From NCBI RefSeq assembly GCF_051967575.1, contig NZ_JBQCJW010000022.1:1-55321 (forward strand): a stretch of 55,321 nucleotides of DNA, given 5' to 3'. Shown one piece after another: positions 1 through 8,238 of the stretch (its first letter is position 1; the number at the start of each line of letters is the position of its first letter). The notes under the pieces were generated by a model. The model ran no database searches, was not told where the DNA came from, and worked only from the letters and a program-made list of their open reading frames with translations. The position numbers and the translations under genes were made by a program. Origin of the DNA: Solibacillus silvestris_B (GTDB lineage Bacteria; Bacillota; Bacilli; Bacillales_A; Planococcaceae).

Positions 1-417
1 TTCGTCTCGACCTCCGTGTATTTTACTTAATCATATCACGTTAGCTCGGTACGACATCTATCCTAACAGAGGGGGTCTTTTAGGTTCTTACTCCTTAATT
101 GGCGCTTATTTTAAAATATGTTGTGTACCGATTCTGCTGGAACGAGGATTTTGCGATTTTTGATCAGGTAGGTAAAAATGTTAGCTGGGATTTCGAATTG
201 CTGGCAATGTTTTTACCGTTTTGAAATTGGTAAGACCTGAAGTTGCATAGTGTACTGACAAGAGCCGAAAACCATCACCTTACGCATTGTTTTTCACAAA
301 AAGCAAAGTCTATATAATGAGAGTAATTCAATTAATGATAGAAAAAAGAAATTGAATAAATTATACATAATCGGTTATTTCATAGATTCGATAAATGGAA
401 GATGTATCCACTGAGAC
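1..417. other. Non-coding DNA upstream of flagellin region
   Basis: No open reading frame with a ribosome binding site is visible here. The only promoter-like feature is a perfect TATAAT at 313-318 with a poor -35 (TTTTCA at 291-296, 16-bp spacer). This could be the old promoter of the flagellin relic that follows, but that is speculation. The first 300 bases hold nothing I can name. Confidence 0.5.
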
Positions 418-501
418 AACACACGCAGGACGCGCGTTATCAACATGTTGCTAGCCCAGACAAACAAGAAGCCACAGGAAGGTTTACAACTTTTAGACTG
501 A
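418..501 (+). pseudogene. Relic of a flagellin gene 3' end
   Basis: Frame 418-501 ends MLLAQTNKKPQEGLQLLD then stop. This matches the universal flagellin C-terminus, which in the intact neighbour reads MLAQANQQPQGVLQLLG. A stop codon lies in the same frame at 412-414 and no flagellin sequence is recognisable upstream, so only about the last 20 codons survive. It lies just before the intact hag gene and in the same orientation. It is probably the remains of a duplicated or replaced flagellin gene, perhaps lost by recombination between tandem copies. Confidence 0.75.
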
Positions 502-536
502 TAGAAAAAAATTATAAAATTTTTTAAAAAAAACTA

Positions 537-563
537 TTAAACATTTAAAACTAACTACGATAT
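537..563 (+). promoter_or_regulatory. Sigma-D-like promoter of hag
   Basis: TTAAA at 537-541 and CGATAT at 558-563 match the flagellar sigma-D consensus TAAA-N15-GCCGATAT in the essential bases. The spacer is 14 or 15 depending on which T starts the -35. Flagellin genes of Bacillus relatives are classically sigma-D dependent. The predicted leader is about 85 nt. Confidence 0.55.
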
Positions 564-603
564 ATATAGTGTAAGGCAGAGGTACTAGCCGAAGCCGAGC
601 TTT

Positions 604-650
604 CCCACAAGGACGTGGGTCATAAAATATAAAAAATTCAAGGAGGAATT
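604..650 (+). promoter_or_regulatory. Putative CsrA-binding leader of hag (two sites)
   Basis: Site 1 is a hairpin at 604-619 with stem CCCAC/GTGGG and loop AAGGAC. It reads ACAAGGACGT against the CsrA consensus ACARGGAUGU. Site 2 at 635-650 places the Shine-Dalgarno AAGGAGG between AATT/AATT arms. This two-site arrangement, one hairpin upstream and one over the ribosome binding site, is what CsrA uses to repress hag in B. subtilis under FliW control. csrA and fliW are not in this window, so their presence is inferred. Confidence 0.6.
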
Positions 651-654
651 CCAA

Positions 655-1467
655 ATGAGAATTCAACATAACATTTCAGCTTTAAACACACACCGTAATC
701 TTTCTTTCAACAACACTCAAGCAAACAAAAACCTTGAGAAATTATCTTCAGGTTACAAAATCAACCGTGCTGGCGATGACGCTGCTGGTTTAGCAATCTC
801 TGAAAAAATGCGCGGACAAATCCGTGGTTTAGACATGGCTACTAAAAACGCACAAGATGGTATCTCTTTAATCCAAACTGCTGAGGGTGCTCTTAACGAA
901 ACACATGCTATTTTACAACGTATGCGTGAATTAGCAGTACAATCTTCTAACGATACAAACGTATCAACAGATCGTCAAGCGTTACAAAAAGAAATTGATG
1001 CATTAGCTTCAGAAATTACACGTATCGCAACTAACACTGAGTTTAATACTCAAAACCTTTTAGATGGTACTTTCTCAGGTATGAAATTCCACATCGGTGC
1101 TAACTCAGGACAAAATATTACAATTGATGTTGCTTCAATGGATGCTGCAGCGTTATCAGTTAATGCAATCAAAATTACAAATCAAGCTGATGCTGACGGT
1201 GCTATTACTACAATTAACACTGCTTTAGAGTCAGTATCTACACAACGTTCTGCACTTGGTGCAATTCAAAACCGTTTAGAGCATACTATTAACAACTTAG
1301 GTGCAACATCTGAAAACTTAACAGCTGCTGAATCACGTATCCGTGACACAGATATGGCGAAAGAGATGATGGGTTTCACAAAGAACAACATCTTAATGCA
1401 AGCAGCACAATCGATGCTTGCGCAAGCTAACCAACAACCACAAGGCGTTCTTCAATTATTAGGATAA
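655..1467 (+). CDS. hag: Flagellin (short form)
   Basis: Structural subunit of the flagellar filament, exported through the flagellar type III apparatus. At 270 aa it contains the conserved N-terminal D0/D1 helices (starts MRIQHNISALNTHRN, with SSGYKINRAGDDAAGLAISE near residues 31-50). The conserved C-terminal D1/D0 segment ends QPQGVLQLLG. Only a short central segment lies between, so the variable D2/D3 domains are absent. The start is set by AAGGAGG at 640-646. Codon use is highly biased (GCT, GGT, AAC), as expected for a very highly expressed gene. Serines and threonines near residues 170-200 are candidates for the glycosylation implied by the downstream maf and pse genes. It is monocistronic, with its own promoter and terminator. 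Confidence 0.98.
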   Translation: MRIQHNISALNTHRNLSFNNTQANKNLEKLSSGYKINRAGDDAAGLAISEKMRGQIRGLDMATKNAQDGISLIQTAEGALNETHAILQRMRELAVQSSNDTNVSTDRQALQKEIDALASEITRIATNTEFNTQNLLDGTFSGMKFHIGANSGQNITIDVASMDAAALSVNAIKITNQADADGAITTINTALESVSTQRSALGAIQNRLEHTINNLGATSENLTAAESRIRDTDMAKEMMGFTKNNILMQAAQSMLAQANQQPQGVLQLLG

Positions 1468-1482
1468 TTTTTGAAGTTTTAT

Positions 1483-1516
1483 AAAGAAAAGCTCTCTTTT
1501 TAGAGAGCTTTTCTTT
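1483..1516 (+). terminator. hag terminator
   Basis: Perfect 14-bp inverted repeat (AAAGAAAAGCTCTC at 1483-1496, GAGAGCTTTTCTTT at 1503-1516) with a 6-nt loop and a U-rich 3' arm. It isolates hag from the glycosyltransferase genes. Confidence 0.85.
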
Positions 1517-1558
1517 ATGTTTAATTATAATAACCGATATAGATAAGGAGGTGAGCAG

Positions 1559-3289
1559 ATGAGCAATAGTAAAATAGAATATATACAAACAAAATCCGGT
1601 ATGACTACAGTGATGATAAATGGTTACCTATTACATAGTAAATACGATCCGAAAAGAGAAGCGGAAAAAATTGCTGAAAAAGAAGTAGACTATCAATTTA
1701 CTCATATCTTATTTGGATATGGCAACGGATATATTGCAGAAGCTTTAGCAAATAGACTTAATAAAAAACAATTAATAGTATATGAACCAGAGAAAAGTAT
1801 ACTACCTATACTGACTACACTAGATAATTTTATTGTATTAAATAATTTAAAAGATTTAGAGCACCATATAAATGAGAAGGTAAAAAATTATGATACAAAA
1901 ATTAAAGTGATATGCTCACCTAACTATAATAAGATTTTTGAAGAGGAATATGAAAAAGTACTGAAGTTAGTAAAAGATATGCAGTATGAAAATATAGTTA
2001 ATCAAAATACCATTCACTTCTTTAGTGAAATGTGGCAGGAGAACTATATACGTAATCTTATGGCTTTAGGAAAAGGAGCTACTTTAATAGAATTGAAAAA
2101 TAGATATACGTGTCCTGTCGTTTTAGCTTCAGGAGGACCGTCTCTTACAAAGCAACTTCCTCAATTAAAAAAAATTGCTAATAAAGTTATTATTATAGCT
2201 GCTGGATCTACTATTAATTCATTATTAGCAGCTGATATTGAACCTGACTATGTTGTCTCAATAGATGGTGGAGATGCTAACTATCAGCACTTCAAAAATA
2301 TTAATACAGGTAAGACAAAGCTAATTTATTCCATGAGTAGTCACTATAAAATTCAAGAAGAGTTTAGAGGCAATATGTATGGTTTTTTATTTTCTGGAGA
2401 GCAAGAGACACAGCAACATATTGAAAAAGGGGTAGATGTTCAACTACCTTTAGTCTATGGTGGTGGGACTGTTGCTAATTCTGCTTTGCATATAGCAACT
2501 TATATTTCATCAGGACCAGTAGCTTTAATTGGGCAGGATTTAGCATATACAAATAACCAATCTCATGCTGACAATAATAAATTTTATAGCGAGATTAATG
2601 AAAATTTCCTTATGAAGAAAAAAGCCTTTAAGGTGGAAGGATACTATGGGGATAAGGTGTATACTGATTATAGTTTCCATTCCATGCGTAAGACATTCGA
2701 AAAAATATACAAATTATTAAATGATAAATATAGCATTTATAATTGCACCGAGGGTGGTAGCAAAATAGAAGGAGTTCCACAAAAATCGTTTTTATCATTC
2801 TGTGAAGAGCATGTTGATGACTATGAATATAAGATAATGCAGGAACTTTATACAAACAAGAAGAACATACTTGATAAACTACACTGCTTCCTAGTTTCTG
2901 AGATTAATAACTATAATTCATTGGAAGAACAATTGCAAAAGGCTTTAAATATATTAGGTGAAAATAAATCTGAACTAAAATTTTCATCATCTATATTAAA
3001 AAAACTTGATAAAATTGATGTGAAAGTAAAAGGTCTTTATAAAAGTATTATGATGGACCGTATTGTCGACCCTATTACGATGGAAGTTATGCGAAACTTT
3101 CAACCTCCAAAAGAAGAAACTCCTGCACTAGCATATCAAAGAGTATATGAGCAAAATATAACGCTATATTCTAAACTTCTAAGTGCAGTACAAAAGTCCA
3201 GAGATTATACTAGAACAACATTAGCTAAAATTCAATATAAAGAGGTGTTAGTAGATGACAGAACTACAGGAAGTACTAGTAAGTTATAA
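1559..3289 (+). CDS. Maf-type flagellin glycosyltransferase 1 (DUF115/MptE-like)
   Basis: Motility accessory factor family; these proteins transfer nonulosonic acids (pseudaminic or legionaminic) to flagellin Ser/Thr in the cytoplasm before export. At 576 aa it has the DUF115 nucleotide-sugar-binding core: LASGGPSL at residues 189-196 and LIGQDLAYT with a following His at 323-336. The C-terminal part is helical. The start ATG at 1559 follows AAGGAGG at 1545-1551. It lies directly downstream of hag, overlaps the next small gene by 35 nt, and precedes a second Maf paralogue and the pseudaminic acid genes, so CMP-pseudaminic acid is the likely donor. It is noticeably AT-richer than hag and pseB. 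Family assignment is strong; the exact sugar is inferred from context. Confidence 0.88.
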   Translation: MSNSKIEYIQTKSGMTTVMINGYLLHSKYDPKREAEKIAEKEVDYQFTHILFGYGNGYIAEALANRLNKKQLIVYEPEKSILPILTTLDNFIVLNNLKDLEHHINEKVKNYDTKIKVICSPNYNKIFEEEYEKVLKLVKDMQYENIVNQNTIHFFSEMWQENYIRNLMALGKGATLIELKNRYTCPVVLASGGPSLTKQLPQLKKIANKVIIIAAGSTINSLLAADIEPDYVVSIDGGDANYQHFKNINTGKTKLIYSMSSHYKIQEEFRGNMYGFLFSGEQETQQHIEKGVDVQLPLVYGGGTVANSALHIATYISSGPVALIGQDLAYTNNQSHADNNKFYSEINENFLMKKKAFKVEGYYGDKVYTDYSFHSMRKTFEKIYKLLNDKYSIYNCTEGGSKIEGVPQKSFLSFCEEHVDDYEYKIMQELYTNKKNILDKLHCFLVSEINNYNSLEEQLQKALNILGENKSELKFSSSILKKLDKIDVKVKGLYKSIMMDRIVDPITMEVMRNFQPPKEETPALAYQRVYEQNITLYSKLLSAVQKSRDYTRTTLAKIQYKEVLVDDRTTGSTSKL

Positions 3290-3599
3290 CGCTTATATTA
3301 AAAATGTACCTACAGGCGCTATGTATATTGCAAATAATTTACGAGAAGATAATTTAAATGATGCTTTAATGGCAATTAAAGATTTTTCAGAAGGGGTTTT
3401 ATGGCTATCGCATGCTAGTGAACTTATGAAACAAAATGGTGCAAAGGCTGAGTTAAATATTGAACAAATTCAAGAGTTTTTAATTGAAGTTAACGAAGGA
3501 TTAGAAAAACAGGATTATGTGCTCGTTGCAGATATGTTTGAATATGAAATCGCACCGTTTTTTGAGGAAGTAGCGCTAGCTGAAGGACCGGTGCAGTAA
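3255..3599 (+). CDS. Small acidic helical protein between the two maf genes
   Basis: I do not recognise a family. The 114-aa product is acidic and predicted mainly helical, with no membrane segment, signal peptide or cysteines. It starts inside the end of maf1 (35-nt overlap in another frame) with GAGGTG at 3241-3246. It ends one base before the next maf start, so the three genes appear translationally coupled. Size, composition and location resemble small flagellar export chaperones (FliS/FliT class) or an accessory subunit for the glycosyltransferases. That is inference from context only. Confidence 0.75.
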   Translation: MTELQEVLVSYNAYIKNVPTGAMYIANNLREDNLNDALMAIKDFSEGVLWLSHASELMKQNGAKAELNIEQIQEFLIEVNEGLEKQDYVLVADMFEYEIAPFFEEVALAEGPVQ

Positions 3600-3600
3600 T

Positions 3601-4791
3601 TTGCACTGGTCCGTTAGTACAGCGAGAAATAGTGAAGCGACATTACAGTTGAATGATATTGCCATCTATAGTAAATATCGTCCAAGTGATGATGCCTTAC
3701 GCTGGATAAACACTGTGGTGGATTTACAAGTTGACAGCTATGTGTTGATAGGCTTGGGGTTAGGTTATCATTTGAAAGCACTAAGTGCAGTAGCAGAAAA
3801 CAAGCTAATAATAGTATATTATTTTGAAAAAAAAGAGTATGAGCTATTTAAGCTACATAATAAAGATAAATGGTGGCAGCAGCCGAATATTCAAATAAAG
3901 AATGATTTAATAGGTGTAGAATTACATGAAAGTGTACAACTGCTTCTCCCTAATGTGTGGCTAAAAGCAATAGGTGAACAGCATGCACTGTATGCCTTGT
4001 TAGATACAATCAAAGTCAATCAACTATCTTATAAGCGCTTTGAACTTCAAATGGCGAAGAATTTTGGTGAAAATATTAAACTAAATGATTATTCACCGTA
4101 CCCACTTAGAACAAGTAACATTGCCTGTCTTGTTGCTTCAGGTCCTTCATTAAACGAGACAATTTATTGGCTAAAGAAAGTCAGTGAGCAAGTAGATATC
4201 TATGTAGTTGGATCGGCATTAAAAAAGATAATCGCTATGGGTATAGTACCAAGAGCTGCAGTTATTTCTGATGCACAAGACAATATTACAGAGCAATTAG
4301 AAGGCACAAATTTCAATGGGGATTTGTATTATTTATCAACTGCTAATTATAAGGCTATTGCATCTCATAGGGGGAGAAGATATATGCTATGTCAGCAAGG
4401 TTATAAAGATGCTGAATTATTAGCCAGACAAGCCAATTTGCCGCTGTTAGAAACTGGTGGATCTGTAGCAACAATTACCTTTAGTTTAATTGAAACACTT
4501 GGCTATGAATCAGTCGTATTATTTGGCCAAGATTTAGGTTATACCGGGAATGAAACCCATGCATCTGATTCGACATCAGGTAAAACAGTTTCAGAGGAAA
4601 GCCGTTTGCAAGTACAGGCAAATGACGGAAGTATGATAAGTACAGTTCCTAATTTACAAATTTATTTGCGCTGGTTTGAACAAAAAGTGGAAGATACCCC
4701 CCTTAAAGTTTATAATACAGCAGTAAAGGGAGCAAAGGTTATAGGAGCACCACTTATTTACGAACAACAATTTTATAAAATTATAAACTAA
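3601..4791 (+). CDS. Maf-type flagellin glycosyltransferase 2
   Basis: Second DUF115/MptE-like protein, 396 aa and much shorter than maf1. It lacks the N-terminal domain and C-terminal helical extension but retains the core: LVASGPSLNETI, then LFGQDLGYTGNETH near residues 304-317. The start chosen is TTG at 3601, one base after the preceding stop, with GAAGG at 3582-3586 upstream; the spacing is long, so the start is less certain than the gene. Likely role: transfer of pseudaminic acid or a derivative to flagellin. Two divergent Maf proteins side by side suggest different acceptor sites or different donor sugars. The stop codon lies inside the 5' arm of the terminator. Confidence 0.85.
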   Translation: MHWSVSTARNSEATLQLNDIAIYSKYRPSDDALRWINTVVDLQVDSYVLIGLGLGYHLKALSAVAENKLIIVYYFEKKEYELFKLHNKDKWWQQPNIQIKNDLIGVELHESVQLLLPNVWLKAIGEQHALYALLDTIKVNQLSYKRFELQMAKNFGENIKLNDYSPYPLRTSNIACLVASGPSLNETIYWLKKVSEQVDIYVVGSALKKIIAMGIVPRAAVISDAQDNITEQLEGTNFNGDLYYLSTANYKAIASHRGRRYMLCQQGYKDAELLARQANLPLLETGGSVATITFSLIETLGYESVVLFGQDLGYTGNETHASDSTSGKTVSEESRLQVQANDGSMISTVPNLQIYLRWFEQKVEDTPLKVYNTAVKGAKVIGAPLIYEQQFYKIIN

Positions 4792-4819
4792 TCGTTATAT
4801 AAATAGCGATTAGTTTTTT
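4785..4819 (+). terminator. Terminator of the maf operon
   Basis: Perfect 10-bp inverted repeat AAACTAATCG (4785-4794) / CGATTAGTTT (4807-4816) followed by T residues to 4819. The stop codon of maf2 is within the first arm. Confidence 0.8.
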
Positions 4820-4820
4820 G

Positions 4821-4847
4821 TACACAAAACTATACTTTCACCGATAT
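4821..4847 (+). promoter_or_regulatory. Sigma-D-like promoter of pseB
   Basis: TACA at 4821-4824, 15-bp spacer, ACCGATAT at 4840-4847, against consensus TAAA-N15-GCCGATAT. It lies just after a terminator and 45 bp before pseB. An overlapping TATAAT at 4845-4850 could also serve sigma-A, but no matching -35 is evident. Confidence 0.5.
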
Positions 4848-4891
4848 AATAGTATAGGAATAAATGTACATACACGTGAGGAGAAAGTTAG

Positions 4892-5863
4892 ATGAATTTG
4901 TTGGAAGATAAAGTTGTATTAGTTACGGGCGGTACAGGCTCTTTCGGTAAGAAATTTATTAAAAAAGCTTTAACATTAGGCGTAAAGAAAATCATTGTCT
5001 TTAGCCGTGATGAACTAAAGCAATATGAAATGAAACAAGAAATTCAAGATGAACGAGTCCGCTTCTTTATTGGAGATGTACGTGATAAAGATCGTTTATA
5101 TCGTGCGTTTGATGGGGTAGATATCGTTATTCACGCAGCAGCGATGAAGCATGTAGATGCTTGTGAATATAATCCATTCGAGGCAATAAAAACGAATATT
5201 CACGGTGCGCAAAATATAGTTGAGGCTGCAATTGATAGCGGTGTAGAAAAAGTGATTGCACTTTCTACTGATAAAGCATGCTCGCCAGTAAACTTATATG
5301 GTGCAACAAAACTAGCTTCGGATAAATTATTTGTAGCAGCTAATGCATATGTTGGGGAAAAGAAAACACGTTTTGCTGTTGTGCGCTATGGCAATGTAGT
5401 TGGAAGTCGTGGAAGTGTTGTACCGTTCTTCAAAAAAATTCGCGAAACAGGCGTAGTGCCAATTACAGATGAGCGTATGACACGCTTCTGGATTACGTTA
5501 GAGCATGGGGTTCAATTTGTGCTCGATAACCTAGAGCGCATGCAGGGTGGCGAAATTTTTGTGCCAAAAATCCCAAGTATGAACATTATGGATTTGGCAA
5601 AGGCCATCGCACCAGAATGTGAAACGAACATTGTAGGCATTCGCCCAGGCGAAAAGTTACATGAGGCGATGATTATGGAAGATGATGCACGCCATACGTT
5701 AGAATTTGATACTTATTATGCAATTTTACCAGAACTTTCTTGGTGGGATAAAGGTAATGATGGTCAAGGGAAGCCTTTACCTGAAGGTTTTGCTTATACT
5801 AGTGATAATAATACAGAGTGGTTGACGATTGAGCAATTGAAGCCTTTAGTAGAACAAATGTAA
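4892..5863 (+). CDS. pseB: UDP-N-acetylglucosamine 4,6-dehydratase (inverting)
   Basis: First enzyme of pseudaminic acid synthesis. It converts UDP-GlcNAc to the 4-keto-6-deoxy-L-arabino sugar by NADP-dependent dehydration with C5 inversion. At 323 aa it is an extended short-chain dehydrogenase: Rossmann TGGTGSFG at residues 12-19, the conserved AAMKHVDACEYNP segment, and STDKA followed by NLYGATK carrying the Tyr-x3-Lys pair. SD is GAGGAG before the ATG. It has its own sigma-D-like promoter and terminator, so it can be expressed apart from pseH-pseC. Codon use is less AT-rich than in the maf genes. Confidence 0.95.
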   Translation: MNLLEDKVVLVTGGTGSFGKKFIKKALTLGVKKIIVFSRDELKQYEMKQEIQDERVRFFIGDVRDKDRLYRAFDGVDIVIHAAAMKHVDACEYNPFEAIKTNIHGAQNIVEAAIDSGVEKVIALSTDKACSPVNLYGATKLASDKLFVAANAYVGEKKTRFAVVRYGNVVGSRGSVVPFFKKIRETGVVPITDERMTRFWITLEHGVQFVLDNLERMQGGEIFVPKIPSMNIMDLAKAIAPECETNIVGIRPGEKLHEAMIMEDDARHTLEFDTYYAILPELSWWDKGNDGQGKPLPEGFAYTSDNNTEWLTIEQLKPLVEQM

Positions 5864-5906
5864 AAAATGCACCCTTATCAAATTTAGTGGATAAGGGTGC
5901 ATTTTT
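5864..5906 (+). terminator. pseB terminator
   Basis: Long stem ATGCACCCTTATC (about 5867-5879) / GATAAGGGTGCAT (5890-5902) with A-rich 5' flank and T-run to 5906. The A/T flanks make it potentially bidirectional. Confidence 0.85.
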
Positions 5907-5925
5907 GTTCAAGGTCTATATAAAT

Positions 5926-5952
5926 TGAAGAAGGGCAACATTGTACCGATAA
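5926..5952 (+). promoter_or_regulatory. Sigma-D-like promoter of pseH operon
   Basis: TGAA at 5926-5929, 15-bp spacer, ACCGATAA at 5945-5952. The -10 element is a strong match (CCGATAA); the -35 has one mismatch to TAAA. It starts the pseHFGIC operon about 50 bp before pseH. Confidence 0.5.
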
Positions 5953-6001
5953 TAGTATTAGAGAAATTTATTTTAAAATAAAGTTTTGGGTGGCATAGAT
6001 T

Positions 6002-6547
6002 ATGAAACAGCATTTATCCGATTTTATTGATATGGCACATGAACATTTGGAGCTGATTTATAAATGGAGAAATCAGCCACATGTCCGAGAAGTAATGTAT
6101 AACAGTGATTTATTAGGTTGGAAAGAACATTTGAATTGGTTTGACTCGATATCTAAGGATAATTCGAAAATATTTAAAATACTTTACTATAATGGTAAAC
6201 CGTATGGGATAGCTAATTTTAAATTTACAAATCTACAATCGAGCGTTGGGGAATGGGGATTTTATATCGGTGAATCTGATGCACCAAAAGGAATGGGGAA
6301 GCTATTGGCTTATAAAATGCTATGTTATTTATTTGAAGAGGTAAAAGTTAGAAAAATATGTGCGGAAGTGCTGGGTTATAATCAAATTAGTTTGAAGTTT
6401 CATGAAAAAGTAGGATTTAGACAAGATGGAATACTTCGAAATCATATTTTAAAAGAAAATAATTATTATGATGTATATTTATTTAGTATTTTGAAAGATG
6501 AATGGGTACAAAAAAAGATAGAATTAGAGAAAGAATTGTTTAAATAG
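6002..6547 (+). CDS. pseH: Pseudaminic acid pathway N-acetyltransferase
   Basis: GNAT-fold acetyltransferase of 181 aa, predicted to acetylate the 4-amino group of UDP-4-amino-4,6-dideoxy-AltNAc using acetyl-CoA (third pathway step). Family features are the N-terminal LELIYKWRNQPHVRE segment, GEWGFYIGE, an acetyl-CoA-loop-like KGMGKLLAYK near residues 97-106, and EKVGFRQDG near the C-terminus. The SD before the ATG is weak (GGGTGG). It is first in the pseHFGIC operon. Base composition is distinctly AT-richer than pseB, pseF and pseI, suggesting a separate origin for this gene. Confidence 0.88.
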   Translation: MKQHLSDFIDMAHEHLELIYKWRNQPHVREVMYNSDLLGWKEHLNWFDSISKDNSKIFKILYYNGKPYGIANFKFTNLQSSVGEWGFYIGESDAPKGMGKLLAYKMLCYLFEEVKVRKICAEVLGYNQISLKFHEKVGFRQDGILRNHILKENNYYDVYLFSILKDEWVQKKIELEKELFK

Positions 6548-6558
6548 GAAGTGATGCT

Positions 6559-7281
6559 ATGAACACAATTGCAATTATCCAAGCAAGAATGGGTTCCTCC
6601 CGCTTGCCAGAAAAAATCTTAAAACCACTAGGAAATGTAGACGTTTTAACATATGATATTGAACGTTGTCGTGCAATTCAAGGAGTGACTGAGGTAATTG
6701 TAGTAACAAGCTCCTTGCCACAGGACGACGCGATTGCAGCTTGGTGTGAGGCACATCAGGTCGCTTATTTACGTGGCTCGGAGGATGATGTACTTGATCG
6801 TTATGTCCAATGTGCGAAAATGTACAAGCCTGATTATGTCATGCGTGTCACTTCAGATTGCCCATTTGTCGATTATGAAATGGCGACAGAAATGGTCGAA
6901 CTGATGCATAAGGAACAAAAGGATATCATTTTATTAGATGGTGAGCTCCCACGTGGATTGGCTGTAGAAATTATCTCGTACTCAGCATTATTACGCATTC
7001 ACGAAGTAGGTCAAGAGCCACGACATCGAGAGCATGTAACGTATTATGCCTATGAATTTAAAGAGCAGTTCGAAGCGATTACATATAAAATACCTAATAA
7101 TCGCCAAGCACCAGAATTGCGAATTACGCTTGATACGGAAGAAGATTATCAATTAATTACTGAAGTATCAAAGCATTTTAATAATCCATTAATATCGAGT
7201 GTAGAGGTTATTGAGTTTTTAAAAGCCAATCCTCAAATTGCCAAATTAAATGCACATATTGAACAAAAGCCGGTGATATAA
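6559..7281 (+). CDS. pseF: CMP-pseudaminic acid synthetase (SpsF/PseF-type cytidylyltransferase)
   Basis: Activates pseudaminic acid with CTP to the CMP-sugar donor used by Maf proteins. The 240-aa protein begins with the cytidylyltransferase signature IIQARMGSSRLPEK at residues 5-18. RGSEDDVLDRY and RVTSDCPFVD follow, the latter holding metal-binding acidic residues. The sequence is of the SpsF subtype common in Firmicutes rather than the Campylobacter NeuA-like subtype, so the substrate is assigned partly from the complete pse operon around it. It starts 11 bp after pseH with GGAAGTGA as SD and ends directly against the GTG of pseG. Confidence 0.87.
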   Translation: MNTIAIIQARMGSSRLPEKILKPLGNVDVLTYDIERCRAIQGVTEVIVVTSSLPQDDAIAAWCEAHQVAYLRGSEDDVLDRYVQCAKMYKPDYVMRVTSDCPFVDYEMATEMVELMHKEQKDIILLDGELPRGLAVEIISYSALLRIHEVGQEPRHREHVTYYAYEFKEQFEAITYKIPNNRQAPELRITLDTEEDYQLITEVSKHFNNPLISSVEVIEFLKANPQIAKLNAHIEQKPVI

Positions 7282-8238
7282 GTGAATGTAATTATTCGAG
7301 CGGATGCGTCCGTTCAAATTGGTAGTGGTCATGTTATGCGTTGTTTAACGGTTGCCAAAAAGCTGCGAGATGACGGCTGTCATGTGCAGTTTTGGATGGA
7401 GCCGTTAGAAGGAAATTTAATTGAATTTGTAAAGACAGAAGGATTTCATAATCTGACAGAACGACAACAGGCGGATTTGTACATTATTGATCATTATCAG
7501 CTTGGAAAAGAATGGGAGCAATCAATTCGTTCATTTGCGAAGAAAATTGTAGTGATTGATGATTTAGCACGTGAGCATGAGTGTGATTTATTACTTGATC
7601 AAAATATTGTGCCTAATTATGACACACGTTATGAAGGATTAGTTCCTGCAACCTGTGTGAAATTACTCGGACCAAAATACTTGGTGATGCGTGATGAGTT
7701 CGTGGAGGCAAGACAAAATGTAAGAACGAGAAACGATAATATCGAGCGCCTACTTATTTTTATGGGCGGAACAGATCCGACAAATGAAACAATGAAGATT
7801 TTACAGGCATTACAGTACTTTAACTTTTTACATGTGGACGTAATTGTAGGAAACGGTAATCCAGTAAAACAGCGAATTGAACTGATTTGTCAGGAGCGTG
7901 GCTATCATTACCATTGCCAAATTAATTATATGGCAGAGCTTATGCAGCAGGCCGATTTTGCCATTGGAGCAGGTGGTGCTACAACGTGGGAGCGCTGTTA
8001 TGTGGGGCTCCCTTCAAGTGCGACAATTGTAGCCGATAATCAAAGGAGTACGACTGAATTTGCACATACACTTGGTGTTGTTAAAAACCTAGGCTGGCAC
8101 GATCAAGTGAAAGTTGAAACCTATAAAACACTGTTAAGTAATATACAAATCGGCGAGATGAGCAGAAAAGGTCTTAAGCTCACAGCAACAAAACAGCCAA
8201 ATGCATGGCTACAGGAAATTTTGGAGTTGATAAAATGA
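7282..8238 (+). CDS. pseG: UDP-2,4-diacetamido-2,4,6-trideoxy-L-altropyranose hydrolase
   Basis: Removes UDP from the diacetamido sugar, releasing the free hexose that PseI condenses with PEP. GT-B-like fold, 318 aa. RADASVQIGSGHVMRC near residues 5-20 carries the conserved Gly-His of the active site, and GAGGATTWERC near residues 230-240 is the second conserved loop. It starts with GTG immediately after the pseF stop and ends in an ATGA overlap with pseI, indicating translational coupling. Confidence 0.92.
   Translation: MNVIIRADASVQIGSGHVMRCLTVAKKLRDDGCHVQFWMEPLEGNLIEFVKTEGFHNLTERQQADLYIIDHYQLGKEWEQSIRSFAKKIVVIDDLAREHECDLLLDQNIVPNYDTRYEGLVPATCVKLLGPKYLVMRDEFVEARQNVRTRNDNIERLLIFMGGTDPTNETMKILQALQYFNFLHVDVIVGNGNPVKQRIELICQERGYHYHCQINYMAELMQQADFAIGAGGATTWERCYVGLPSSATIVADNQRSTTEFAHTLGVVKNLGWHDQVKVETYKTLLSNIQIGEMSRKGLKLTATKQPNAWLQEILELIK

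Noticed and set aside
1514..1540. Sigma-D-like ACCGATAT before the first maf gene
   Set aside because: The -35 would lie in the hag terminator (TTTA) and the start site would fall in the Shine-Dalgarno; kept out of the promoter list.
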